A DNA stretch of 64,000 bases. Origin: Halichondria panicea (taxonomy: Eukaryota; Porifera; Demospongiae; Suberitida; Halichondriidae). This document shows positions 24,701 to 37,600 of the stretch, piece after piece (position 1 is the first letter of the stretch; each line of letters begins with the position of its first letter). A program made the position numbers and the translations under genes. The stretch covers positions 3,746,990-3,810,989 of the forward strand of contig NC_087387.1 in assembly GCF_963675165.1 (NCBI RefSeq), read 5' to 3'. Below the pieces are notes generated by a model. The model saw only the letters and a list, made by a program, of their open reading frames with translations, searched no databases and had not been told where the DNA came from.

Positions 24701-25292
24701 TCATAAACACATGAAATCATGACTTTTAAGAATGTCTGGTTGGTGCCAACTACCACAGACTAATGTGGGCAGATCCCTGGGAAAAGAGAACAACATCAAT
24801 ACTCTTAGCTAGGATCTTTGCAATGCTAGAGAGGTGACCATCTCTTAATCTTAGAGACTAAACATTAATCTCCTAATGCAAAGAGTGCACACACACCCAC
24901 ACGTTCCTCCTCACCTTATTGATAGAGTGCCCCTCTCTCTGCAGATACTCCTCGTACTCAATAGAGGGCACGTACTCACTCAAACTGGACACATCGAAAA
25001 ACTTATCCCACTTGACTCCGCTTTGCCCGGCTTTTGACCGCCAGTGAAGGAGGTGTGGCCACGGAGGAAGAACGAGGACCCAGTCTATCCCAGACCCTTG
25101 GAGCTCCTTGAGCAGAGTCGCTGCCCTCATGTGAACATCTCTCCTCAGATTGAACCCCTCACCAGGATTCACAGAGTAGAGGAGGTATCTTGGATCCCCG
25201 GGGTCGCTCACACACCCAGCCAATGACCACAGGCACAAAAGGAGAGGTAACCAGAGCAGAACACATGGACTCAAACTCTTCAGCTTTGCCAT
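21771..25292 (-). CDS. POFUT2: GDP-fucose protein O-fucosyltransferase 2
   Basis: ER enzyme that transfers fucose from GDP-fucose to Ser/Thr in folded thrombospondin type 1 repeats. Seven exons on the minus strand: 25292-24915, 24431-24202, 23579-23513, 23194-23020, 22790-22689, 22458-22324, 21958-21771. Sum 1275 bases, 424 aa plus stop, close to human POFUT2 (429 aa). Residues about 1-27 form a hydrophobic signal peptide (VLLWLPLLLCLWSLAGC). Then RYLLYSVNPGEGFNLRRDV, the first nucleotide-binding block; VLPPWPHLLHW; LQGFAEGW...ERPCID; YLSVHLRRGDYIY with the family's HxRR element; DGGVAIIDQWI; and STFSFRIRED. The protein ends HRDDEL, resembling a KDEL-type ER-retrieval signal. The start ATG (25290-25292) is the only one before the signal peptide. 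It lies 341 bp downstream of the giant gene's stop codon, same strand. Confidence 0.97.
23250..23463. mobile_element. POFUT2 intronic MITE, copy 1 (intron 3)
   Basis: Starts near ATAGCGGGAAATTTTCGCT and ends near AAAAATTTCCCTCTATATGG, with inner 'cctcagcagaaatttt', 'aatgccaggaaaccac' and 'tctgccctcgaaaa' blocks shared in order with the copy at 23635-23835. Non-coding. Boundaries approximate. Confidence 0.75.
23635..23835. mobile_element. POFUT2 intronic MITE, copy 2 (intron 2)
   Basis: Same family and orientation as 23250-23463, with better-kept ends (GATAAATTTTCGCGGGG ... GCGAAAATTTCCCGCTATAT). The two copies bracket the 67-bp exon 3 of POFUT2. Confidence 0.75.
24441..24652. mobile_element. 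TIR element in POFUT2 intron 1
   Basis: Ends TACCGTATTACTAG and CTAGTAATACGGTA are exact complements, with inner 'tttgcgaggg' / 'cgcaaaggttttt' blocks. Its left end begins 9 bp from exon 2 (24431), so it supplies sequence next to the splice acceptor. A decayed relative is at about 49117-49277 (TACCGTATTACTAC...). Confidence 0.8.
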
Positions 25293-25437
25293 TTATTCAT
25301 ACTTTATAAAATTAATTGTATATCACTCTTTACCATTATCTAAAATTACATAGCCAGTCCCGAATGTTTTCTATTTTAACACTGGTGCAAAGACTACAAC
25401 TTTGTGTCATTTTTTGGAGGATTTGATAGGAAAATAA

Positions 25438-25443
25438 TTTATT
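25438..25443 (-). promoter_or_regulatory. polyadenylation signal of the giant gene
   Basis: TTTATT on the plus strand reads AATAAA on the minus strand, about 190 bases after the giant gene's stop codon and about 145 bases before the POFUT2 ATG. It is the best-placed signal I can see; others may be used. Confidence 0.55.
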
Positions 25444-25633
25444 ATACAATCATGCAAGCTCAGTGATTACAACACATAAATTATTGGCTAACAAACCAAC
25501 ATCACAGTAGATCGACAAGTCAGTTCGGGGTTATAATTCTTAATCGTCTCAATAGTTCAAAGAGTTCGAACCAAAATTAATTAGAAAAGCTGCTCGATCC
25601 AAACAATGTAATAGTGGAGTCTTTTGGTTTCTT

Positions 25634-28600
25634 TTAAGCAGGGTATGTGGACCCATAGGAGGAACTGGGATGGTGGCGGTAATAGGGATGGTAACGTGGA
25701 CGTGAGACTAGCAGAGGGCGTGCAGGGGCAAACAGTTCACTTCGTGTGTTTGCACGTTCATTAATTATCTTGGCATTACTTGTCTGCTCGTGCATCACAG
25801 CGCTAGGCGTGTCCTTGAAGTCAGCATAAGCAGTGTTCATAGGTACATGTACTTCTACGTTACTAATTTCTTGTGTTGAGCTCTTAACTTTGGTAGATGT
25901 ATCTACTTGCACTTTATGGTTGATAACAGTTGAACTTTCTGTTTTTTCGAAGTTGGATTCAGTTACTGACATTTGTGAAGTTATTGACATTTTGTCAGTA
26001 GAATCATGATTCACTATGGAAACATATTCCACATTGCCATCATTTTCGTTAGCTGAAACGGTAGCAACTATCTCACTAGACGATTTCTCTATTTCACACT
26101 CTACTTTAGAGTTGCCTTGTTGCATAGGTAGTGAGTCAACCGAAACACTCTGTTTCGTACTAATAGTTGAATTGCTGTCTGGAACATTGATGGTTTGCAG
26201 CTCACTGGAGTTAGATATTACTTTTTTCTTGACAGCAGCTGGTTGAACTGAAGGCTTCTTCCTAGTAATGATCAGGCACAGTTGGTTTGACTCTGCATTC
26301 TTCACAATCGTTCCTGTCAGGTAGGAGTTGTGTACAGACAGTGGAGATGTGGGAACAGGCTGGGGCATATTGTTAGATTTAAACTGGGAAGTATATTGTG
26401 TAGTTGGTTTGGAAAGCTTTTCATTGCTGCAGCACTTCACCTGTACTGGTATACTAGCAGGACCATCTATGCGTTTCGACTGTTCAGTAGTACACGAATC
26501 ACTACGCTGGGACTTGATTCTCGGATCACATTGACGATGTGTAATTTCACACGTTGGTTCAGTGCTGGGTGGAAGTTTGGGGGAAATTGAACGCAAGTGC
26601 CTAAAATGACTCAGGGACATTTTGGCAGAAAAAGGAACCGTCTGTTTCACAGTTGTTTTGTTGAGCTTTGGTTTTTGCTGAGCAATGGTGGCACGAGAAG
26701 AGGGGGGAGATGTGGGGGCGGTATGTGTAAGCAGTGGACGTGTTTGGGAGCACTGCTTGTGGTGAGTTGACAATAGAGGTGTGGGCACATCACTTGATTT
26801 TGACTGCACAGGGGTGTCAATAGTCAGGTGAGGTGGTTTATTGTGAATAGGAATGCCATCAGACAGAGAAGTTGGTTTGGAACGTTTTGACTTCGGCACA
26901 TCACTTGATTTTGACTGTACAGGGGTGTCAATAGTCAGGTGAGATGGTTTATTGTGAATAGGAATGCCATCAGACAGAGAAGTTGGTTTGGAACGTTTTG
27001 ACTTCGGCACATCACTTGATTTTGACTGTACAGGGGTGTCAATAGTCAGGTGAGATGGTTTATTGTGAATAGGAACGCCATCAGACAGAGAAGTTGGTTT
27101 GGAACGTTTTGACTTCGGCACATCACTTGATTTTGACTGCACAGGGGTGTCAATAGTCAGGTGAGGTGGTTTATTGTGAATAGGAATGCCATCAGACAGA
27201 GAAGTTGGTTTGGAACGTTTTGACTTCGGCACATCACTTGATTTTGACTGTACAGGGGTGTCAATAGTCAGGTGAGGTGGTTTATTGTGAATAGGAATGC
27301 CATCAGACAGAGAAGTTGGTTTGGAATGTTTTGACTTCGGCACATCACTTGATTTTGACTGTACAGGGGTGTCAATAGTCAGGTGAGATGGTTTATTGTG
27401 AATAGGAATGCCATCAGACAGAGAAGTTAGTTTGGAACGTTTTGACTTCGGACTAGGCTGGGAATAATAATCTCCCTGCATAGATGTCAATGTATCAGCA
27501 GTACACATACCATCTGTATCAACACACTGGGTCGGATCATATTGATAATGTGTAGTTTCAGGCTTTAGTTGAGTGATGAGTGGTGAACGGGTGACAAGTG
27601 GGAGCAGGTCCTCGACAGTACTAGTAGACACAGGCGATTTGGTACCAAGATGAGCCGTAGTAGTTTTACGCTTCTGTTGAGGCAAAGTGATAGAGTTGTC
27701 TTTATCTTTGGTGAATAGCCATGAGTCCTTGTATTTTGTTGATATTTTCCTTTGTCTGCCTGAGCTTCTCCGTGTTATTCGATCCTTTTTACTTACCACA
27801 TGCTCAGAAGTAAGCAAAATGTTAGTGTCCCATGATGTGTCATTTGGAAGATCCACTGTAACTTCCGTTATGTGATCATTATTGCTGTGATGACACAATT
27901 CGAAATCTTTATCGGAAAACGAAATATTATAATCATTCACATATACCTCAGATGGTTGCTCAGGTTCTTTTGTAAGTGATCCAATGGGAGAAGCCGGAAT
28001 CAATTCGTTTTTGTTCAATACTGCTGTGTTTATCTCTGAAAGTTGTTTGTTAACTTCATGATCAGTTTCACCGCTTGAAGCTAGTTGTTCAGTGACTACT
28101 GGGTCAGCTGAAAACTCGTTTGTACTTCCCTCAAGATATTCAATTTTGCTTTCTTTCTCATCAGCTGCAGCAGTATCCGTACTTGTAGTTGGTAATAAAG
28201 TAGACTCGTGTTGTATTTCAGCCTCCAAAATTCTCTCTTTTGATGAACTTTGTTCACATTCGAGTTCGATACATGCAGGTTCTGATGCAAAGGCTTCTTC
28301 CATGACTAGTTGTTCTCTTGTGTCACTGAGTTTAATTGTTTTTGCATCACACATCATTTGTACACTACTGTCAGTTTCTATTTTACTCTGCTCAGACAGA
28401 ACTTGAGATGATGTGGTAGAAAGTTTAATTGGAGCTTCGCATGGTGATGAAATTGATTGCACTTGAACGGGAGACACTAGATTAGATTCTATGAGAAATG
28501 TGCTATCTATATCGCCCTCTATAGCTAGTTCTTGTTCTGCAGTGTTCTTGAAAGGTGGTTCTATAGTGAGTTGGACTGTTCCTGTGCTACACACAGTAGT

Positions 28601-31600
28601 TATCGGCTTTTCCATGTCAGCTTCTCGAGTACTTTCCTCTTCTGGGAGTGCTACACTAGGGGCCATGTGTGGCAGCACAGGTTCCCAATGAACAGAAGCC
28701 ATTGGTACAGAATTAGCTTCTTTCGCACTTTGTTCTTTTTCAATCTCTACAGGCAAGCTTTTCATTAAGGTTTCGAACTCACGAAGTTTTTTTTCTGTTA
28801 CTGATGGTGTTGATTCAATTGTCTGTGCAAAAGATATGGATTTTGTTGCTAGAGTATCGTACGACTCATATTGTACAGATGGGATTTGATTTTGTTGAAC
28901 AATTTTCGTTAACATTTCTGTAGACAAGCTTTCTTTAGGGTCCTCTAAAGATTGTTCCTGTAGTTCTCGAAACTCTTCTATTGATGAGTGAATTTTAGAC
29001 ATTTCTTTGTTTCCGCCAGCCTCCACAGAATCTGTGGATGGATTAGGGATTGATTCTCCATGGGCACTGAGTATCGTCCTGTCTTCTACAGCAGTACTTT
29101 CTTCTAGTGTAGCAATCTCCATGTGCTGTGCATTCACTGAAATGTCTTTTCCATCATCCTCTGGAGATATGATCTGTTCTGAGAGGGGATTGTCATTTGA
29201 GTCCCCGGTGCGCGCTAGATCATCGATTGACTGAACTGAAACTGTGCCTTCAGAATTGTCCTCTCCAAAACAGATGGCTAACTGTTTATCTATTGAATTA
29301 GTGTCTTCAGAGCCTGCATTGTCAACATAGTTTGTCATTGTCCCTAGAGAAGTGGTATGTGTGTCTCTTTGAATACTGACTATTGGGAAATCTTTCAAAA
29401 TAGTGCTTTCTTCTAACGTATATTTCATGTGCTGTGCATTCATTGATGGCTGCTTTGTTATGAGAATTGCGCTGTCTATATCGCCCTCTATAGGTAGTTC
29501 TTGTTCTGCAGTGTTCTTGAAAGGTGGTTCTATAGTGAGTTGGACTGTTCCTGTGCTACACACAGTAGATATCGGCTTTTCCATGTCAGCTTCTCGAATA
29601 CTTTCCTCTTCTGGGAGTGCTACAATAGGGGCCAAGTGTGGCAACACTGGTTCCCATTGAATAGGAGTTACTGGTACAGGACTAGCTTCTTTTGCAATTT
29701 GTTCTTTTTCAATCTCAACAGGCAAGCTTTTTATGGAGGTTTCGAACTCATAAAGCGGTATTTCTGGTGTTGATTCCACATTCATCTCTTGTTGATTTGT
29801 CTGTGCAAGAGACGTGCACTCTCCCCTCTCAGTTGCTAAAGAATTGTATGACTCACATTGTATCTTGTTTGTTTCCATAACTGGATGTTTTTGAACAATT
29901 TCCGTTAACATTTCTGTGCACGAGCTTTCTTTAGCGATCTCTTCTATTGGTGAGAGAATTTCAGACACTGCTCTGTTTCTGCCAGCCTCCACAGAATCTA
30001 TGGATGGATTAGGGATTGATTCTCCATGGGCACTGACTATCAGGATGTCTTCTACAGCAGTGCTTTGTTCTAACGTAGCAATCTCCATGTGCTGTGTTTT
30101 TATTGATGGTTGCTCCTCTGTCTGCTGGATATCTTTTCCATCATCCTCTGGATAAATATTCTGTTTTGAGAGGGGATTGTCATTTGAGTACGCTAGATCA
30201 TCCATTGACTGAACAGAAACTGTGCCTTCAGAGTCTGTACCTTCAAAACAGATGTCTGCACATTCACCTATTGATATTGTGTCTTCAGAATCCGCATTAT
30301 CAATAAAGGTCTTCGCTAGAGAAGTATATGTGTCTCTTTGAACACTGACTCTTGGGCAATCTTCTACAGCAGTTCTTTCTTCTAACGTACATTTAACAAT
30401 CTCCATGTGCTGTGCATTTATGAGAACTTCACTGTCTATATCGCCCTCTATAGGTAGTTCTTGTTCTGCAGTGTTCTTGAAACGTGGTTCTATAGTGAGG
30501 ACTGTTCCTGTGCCACACACTGTAGTTATCGGCTTTTCCATGTCAGCTTCTCGAGTACTTTCCTCTTCTGGGAGTGCTACACTAGGGGCCATGTGTGGCA
30601 GCACAGGTTCCCAATGAACAGAAGCCATTGGTACAGAATTAGCTTCTTTCGCACTTTGTTCTTTTTCAATCTCTACAGGCAAGCTTTTCATTAAGGTTTC
30701 GAACTCACGAAGTTTTTTTTCTGTTACTGATGGTGTTGATTCAATTGTCTGTGCAAAAGATATGGATTTTGTTGCTAGAGTATCGTACGACTCATATTGT
30801 ACAGATGGGATTTGATTTTGTTGAACAATTTTCGTTAACATTTCTGTAGACAAGCTTTCTTTAGGGTCCTCTAAAGATTGTTCCTGTAGTTCTCGAAACT
30901 CTTCTATTGATGAGTGAATTTTAGACATTTCTTTGTTTCCGCCAGCCTCCACAGAATCTGTGGATGGATTAGGGATTGATTCTCCATGGGCACTGAGTAT
31001 CGTCCTGTCTTCTACAGCAGTACTTTCTTCTAGTGTAGCAATCTCCATGTGCTGTGCATTCACTGAAATGTCTTTTCCATCATCCTCTGGAGATATGATC
31101 TGTTCTGAGAGGGGATTGTCATTTGAGTCCCCGGTGCGCGCTAGATCATCGATTGACTGAACTGAAACTGTGCCTTCAGAATTGTCCTCTCCAAAACAGA
31201 TGGCTAACTGTTTATCTATTGAATTAGTGTCTTCAGAGCCTGCATTGTCAACATAGTTTGTCATTGTCCCTAGAGAAGTGGTATGTGTGTCTCTTTGAAT
31301 ACTGACTATTGGGAAATCTTTCAAAATAGTGCTTTCTTCTAACGTATATTTCATGTGCTGTGCATTCATTGATGGCTGCTTTGTTATGAGAATTGCGCTG
31401 TCTATATCGCCCTCTATAGGTAGTTCTTGTTCTGCAGTGTTCTTGAAAGGTGGTTCTATAGTGAGTTGGACTGTTCCTGTGCTACACACAGTAGTTATCG
31501 GCTTTTCCATGTCAGCTTCTCGAATACTTTCCTCTTCTGGGAGTGCTACAATAGGGGCCAAGTGTGGCAACACTGGTTCCCATTGAATAGGAGTTACTGG

Positions 31601-34600
31601 TACAGGACTAGCTTCTTTTGCAATTTGTTCTTTTTCAATCTCAACAGGCAAGCTTTTTATGGAGGTTTCGAACTCATAAAGCGGTATTTCTGGTGTTGAT
31701 TCCACATTCATCTCTTGTTGATTTGTCTGTGCAAGAGACGTGCACTCTCCCCTCTCAGTTGCTAAAGAATTGTATGACTCACATTGTATCTTGTTTGTTT
31801 CCATAACTGGATGTTTTTGAACAATTTCCGTTAACATTTCTGTGCACGAGCTTTCTTTAGCGATCTCTTCTATTGGTGAGAGAATTTCAGACACTGCTCT
31901 GTTTCTGCCAGCCTCCACAGAATCTATGGATGGATTAGGGATTGATTCTCCATGGGCACTGACTATCAGGATGTCTTCTACAGCAGTGCTTTGTTCTAAC
32001 GTAGCAATCTCCATGTGCTGTGTTTTTATTGATGGTTGCTCCTCTGTCTGCTGGATATCTTTTCCATCATCCTCTGGATAAATATTCTGTTTTGAGAGGG
32101 GATTGTCATTTGAGTACGCTAGATCATCCATTGACTGAACAGAAACTGTGCCTTCAGAGTCTGTACCTTCAAAACAGATGTCTGCACATTCACCTATTGA
32201 TATTGTGTCTTCAGAATCCGCATTATCAATAAAGGTCTTCGCTAGAGAAGTATATGTGTCTCTTTGAACACTGACTCTTGGGCAATCTTCTACAGCAGTT
32301 CTTTCTTCTAACGTACATTTAACAATCTCCATGTGCTGTGCATTTATGAGAACTTCACTGTCTATATCGCCCTCTATAGGTAGTTCTTGTTCTGCAGTGT
32401 TCTTGAAACGTGGTTCTATAGTGAGTTGGACTGTTCCTGTGCTACACACAGTAGTTATCGGCTTTTCCATGTCAGCTTCTCGAGTACTTTCCTCTTCTGG
32501 GAGTGATACACTAGGGGCCACGTGTGGCAGCACAGGTTCCCAATGAACAGAAGCCACTGGTACAGAATTAGCTTCTTTCGCAATTTGTTCTTTTTCAATC
32601 TCTACAGGCAAGCTTTTCATGGAGGTTTCGAACTCATGAAGCGGTATTTCTGCTATTGCTGGTACATATATAGACTCCACATTTATATCTTGTTGATTTG
32701 TCTGTGCAAGAGACGTGGACTCTCCCCTTTCAGTTGCTAAAGAATTGTACGACTCACATTGTACCTTGTTTGTTTCCATAGCAGATGGGATTTGATGTTT
32801 TTGAACAATTTCCGTTAAAACTTCTGTGAACGAGCTTTCTTTAGGGATCTCTAAAGATTGTTCCTGTAGTTGGTCTTCCAATAGTGAGAGAATTTCAGAC
32901 ACTTTTTTGTTTCTGCCAGCCTCCACAGAATCTGTGGATGGATTAGGGATTGATTCTCCATGGGCACTGACTATCAGGACGTCTTCTACAGCAGTGCTTT
33001 GTTCTAACATAGCCATCTCCATGTGCTGTGCTTTTATTGATAGTTGCTCTTCTCCGTCATCCTCTGGGTAAATGTTTTGTTTTGAGAGGGGATTGTCATT
33101 TGAATCCCCGGTGCGCGCTAGATCATCCATTGACTGAACTGAAACTGTGCCTTCAGAGTCTGTACCTTCAAAACAGGTGTCTGCACGTTCATCTATTGAT
33201 ATTGTGTCTTCAGAATCCGCATTGTCAACAAAGGTTGTCGTTTCCGCTAGAGAAGTGATGTAAGTGTCTCTTTGAACACTGACTCTTGGGAAATCTTCTA
33301 CAGCAGTTCTTTCTTCTAATGTAGCAATATCTATGTGCTGAGCTTTTATTGATGGTTGCTCTTCTCCGTCGGAAATGTTCTGTTGTGAGAGAAGATTGTC
33401 ATTTGAGTCCCCGGTGTGCGCTAGATCATCCATTGACTGAACAGAAACTGTGCCTTCAGAGTCTGTACCTTCAAAACAGACGTCTGCACGTTCATCTATT
33501 GATATTGTGTCCTCAGAATCCGCATCGTCAATAAAGGTCTTTGCTAGAGAAGTATATGTGTCTCTTTGAACACTGACTCTTGGGCAATCTTCTACAGCAG
33601 TTCTTTCTTCTAATGTACATTTAACGATCTCCATGTGCAGTGCATTTATGAGAATTGCGCTGTCTATATCGCACTTTATAGCTAGTTCTTGTTCTGCAGT
33701 GTTCTTGAAACGTGGTTCTATAGTGAGTTGGACTGTTCCTGTGCTACACACAGTAGTTATCGGCTTTTCCATGTCAGCTTCTCGAATACTTTCCTCTTCT
33801 GGGAGTGCTACACTAGGGGCCACGTGTTGCAGCACAGGTTCCCAATGAACAGAAGCCACTGGTACAGGATTAGCTTCTTTCGCAATTTGTTCTTTTTCAA
33901 TCTCAACAGGCAAGCTTTTCATGGAGGTTTCGAACTCATAAAGCGGTATTTCTGGTGTAGATTCCACATTCATCTCTTGTTGATTTGTCTGTGCAAAAGA
34001 CGTGCACTCTTCCCTTTCAGTTGCTAAAGAATCACATTGTATCTTGTTTGTTGCCATAGCAGATTGGATTTGATGTTTTTGAACAATTTCCGTTAAAATT
34101 GTGGATGAGCTATTAGGGACCTCTAAAGATTGTTCCTGTAGTTGCTCTTCCAATGGTGAGAGAATTTCAGACACTTCTTTGTTTCTGTCAGCCTCCACTG
34201 AATCTGTGGATGGATTAGGGATTGATTCTCTATGGGCACTGACTATCAGGACGTCTTCTACAGCAGTGCTTTGTTCTAATGTAGCCATCTCAATGTGCTG
34301 TGCTTTTATTGATGGTTGCTCTTCTCCGTCATCCTCTGGGGAAACGTTCTGTTTTGAGAGGGGATTGTCATTTGAGTCACCGGTGTGCGCTAGATCATCC
34401 ATTGACTGAACAGAAACCGGGCCTTCAGAGTCTGTACCTTCAAAACAGACGTCTGCACATTTATCTATTGATATTGTGTCCTCAGAATCCGTAATGTTAA
34501 CAAAGGTTGTCGTTTTCGCTAGAGAAGTGGTGCATGTGTCTCTTTGAACACTGGCTCTTGGGAAATCTTCTACAGCAAATCCTTCTTCTAATGTAGCAAT

Positions 34601-37600
34601 ATCCATGTGCTGTGCTTTTATTGATGGTTGCTCTTCTCCGTCATCCTCTGGGAAAACGTTCTGTTTTGAGAGGGGATTGTCATTTGAGTCACCGGTGTGC
34701 GCTAGATCATCCATTGACTGAACAGAAACTGTGCCTTTGGAGTATGTACCTTCAAAACAGGTGTCTGCACGTTTATCTATTGATATTGTGTCCTCAGAAT
34801 CCGTAATGTCAACAAAGGTTGTCGTTTTCGCTAGAGAAGTGGTGCATGTGTCTCTTTGAACACTGGCTCTTGGGAAATCTTCTACAGCAGTTCTTTCTTC
34901 TAACGTAGCAATATCCATGTGCAGTGCTTTTATTGATGGTTGCTCTTCTCCGTCGGAAATGTTCTGTTTTGAGAGAGGATTGTCATTTGAGTCTCCGGTG
35001 TGCGCTAGATCATCCATTGACGGAACAGAAACTGTGCCTTCAGAGTCTGTACCTTCAAAACAGGTGTCATCTATTGACATTGTGTCCTCAGAATCTGCAT
35101 TGTCAATAAAGGTCTTCGCTAGAGAAGTATATGTGTCTCTTTGAACACTGACTCTTGGGCAATCTTCTACAGCAGTTCTTTCTTCTAACGTACATTTAAT
35201 GATCCCCATGTGCTGTGCACTCATTGATGGCTTCTTCGTTATGAGAATTGTGCTATCTATATCGCCCTCTATAGGTAGCTTTTGTTCGGCAGTGTTCTTG
35301 AAAGGTGATTCTATAGTGAGTTGGACTGTTCCTGTGCCACACACGATAGTTACCGGCTTTTCCATGTCAGCTTCTCGAATACTTTCCTCTTCTGGGAGTG
35401 CTACACTAGGGACCACGTGTCGCAGCACAGGTACAGGATTAGCTTGTTTCGTAATTTGTTCTTTTTCAATCTCAACAGGCAAGCTATTCATGGAGGTTTC
35501 AAACTCATAAAGCGGTACTTCTGTTATTGCTGGTGTTGATTCCACATTCATCTCTTGTTGATTTGTCTGTGCAAAAGACGTGGACTCTCCCTTCTCAGTT
35601 GGTATAGAATTGTATGACTCACATTGTACCTTGTTTATTTCCATAGCAGGTGGGATTTGATGTCTTTGAATAATTTCCGTTAACATTTCTGTGACCTCTA
35701 AAGGTTGTTTTTGTAGTTCTCGAAGCTCTTCCATTGGTGAGAGAATTTCAGACACTGCTTTGTTTCTGCCAGCCTCCACAGCATCTGTTGATGGATTAGG
35801 GATTGATTCTCCATGGGCACTGACTATCAGGACGTCTTCTACAGCAGAGCTTTCTTCTAATGTAGCAATCTCCATGTCCTGTACTTTTACTGATGGTTGC
35901 TCCTCTGTCCGATGGATGTCTTTTCCATTATTCTCTGGAGAAACGCTCAGTTTTGAGAGGGGATTGTCATTAGAGTCCCCGGTGTGCTCCATTGAGTGAA
36001 CTGAAACTGTGCCTTCAGAGTCGGTACCTTCAAAACAGGTGCCTGCACGTTCATTTATTGATACTGTGTCCTCAGAATCTGCATTTTTAATTGTCGTTTT
36101 CGCTGGAAAAGCAATATTGAGGGTGCGATCACACCCAGAGTTCACTGCTGAATGCAGGCTAGGACAGTGTAATGGTGATGGCATTATAGGACTATTGACT
36201 GGAGTGTTAATAAACGGTGCTCGATCTTGGCTTCCACGCAGCACTTCAGGGGAACTTGAGTAGTTTTTAGGGCGGTCATACATACTATCCATGGGGAGGG
36301 CAGGGCCATAGAAGTCACTGGTTTCATTCCTGCCATGCAATTCTTCAGGCGAACTTGAGTCTGAGTTTTTTGAGTGGTCACACATATCCATGGGTAGGGC
36401 AGGGCCAAAGAAGCCACTGGCTAGATTCCTGGGAGTAAATACATATGATTGGTCACATGGTTTTGGCTGTTTGTCACGTGACAGTAATGATTGTCCTTGA
36501 GTTGATGACCCAGAACTGTTTTCAATTCTCCTGGAGGGTGTAATTTGTTGCTGGTTTGGTGTGACTTGCTGTACAATTGAGGGCATGGAGCGACTCAGTG
36601 ATGTACCAAGCTCGGGATTTGGACGATGCGTGGGGGGATAGGAATGGATTCTGCTAAAAGAAGATCCCCTCGACCTCGAGCTTCTCTTGTGCATGTGTTG
36701 ATGAAAGTTAGCCATCAACTGCTGCATATCAATACCACTCCTCGAGCCAGCACTTCTATGCTCTGAATTGGTTCTCTCTTTTCGATGAAAAATACTAGAT
36801 GGTTTCGTGTCGAAACTCTTCTTAGGGTATTTGGTTTCTCTGTCCTCTGGGCTCGATCTTTTAGCCCTAGCCTTGGCCAGCAGCTGAGCAGCAGTAAGAG
36901 AGGGCTTTTTGGGGGTAGTTATTGGGGGATTCTCAAAATTTAACTCAGCAGAGGACTTCAGTTGGATGGAGATGGCTGCATCGTACAGTGGACTCGACTC
37001 TTTGTCAGATGTGTTTACTGAGGTCTTGGGAGGGGACTCGCTGTCTCCACGCAACTTGGTAGGCACACTTTTTTCTCTGGGGCTACATAGCCATACAAAG
37101 TTGGGCATAGGAGAGACGGTGCGTGGTGTTTCACTTTTCAATTTTGGTTCAATACGGTTCAGTGGAGCATAAGTAGTTTGCAAAGCTTTATGATCATTTT
37201 TGTTCTCAGCTTCAATGAAAACACTGTCAACACATTCTGTTTTGCTGGGTTCATGGTCTGCTGGACTTTGTTTTCGAGGCGATCGTTTATCCTTAGAGTT
37301 ATGTGGTGACTTTGAACCATATGATGATCGAAAGTGACTACCTCCTCCTGTCTGTGTCATGCCACCACTTTCAGGTGGCTCGGGACTTGACCTTGGAGTA
37401 CTATTGTTGGAGGTGGAACTACTGGTGCTCGAACTAGAGCTGTTACAACTGCTTTGTGAGCCTTTTTCGGGGAGCTCCTCTGATTCGAACTCGGAGGGGG
37501 AGTGGCTTGGAGGTAGTGGGGGTGGGGCTGGGAATGGGGAATGTGGAATGGGAGGCTGATGAAGGTGCTCCAGGAAAGGAATTGGCACACGTGATGGGAA

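Noticed and set aside
26780-27450. Regularly spaced repeats as a CRISPR-like array
   Set aside because: The 111-bp units are contiguous, coding and have no variable spacers. The window is eukaryotic.
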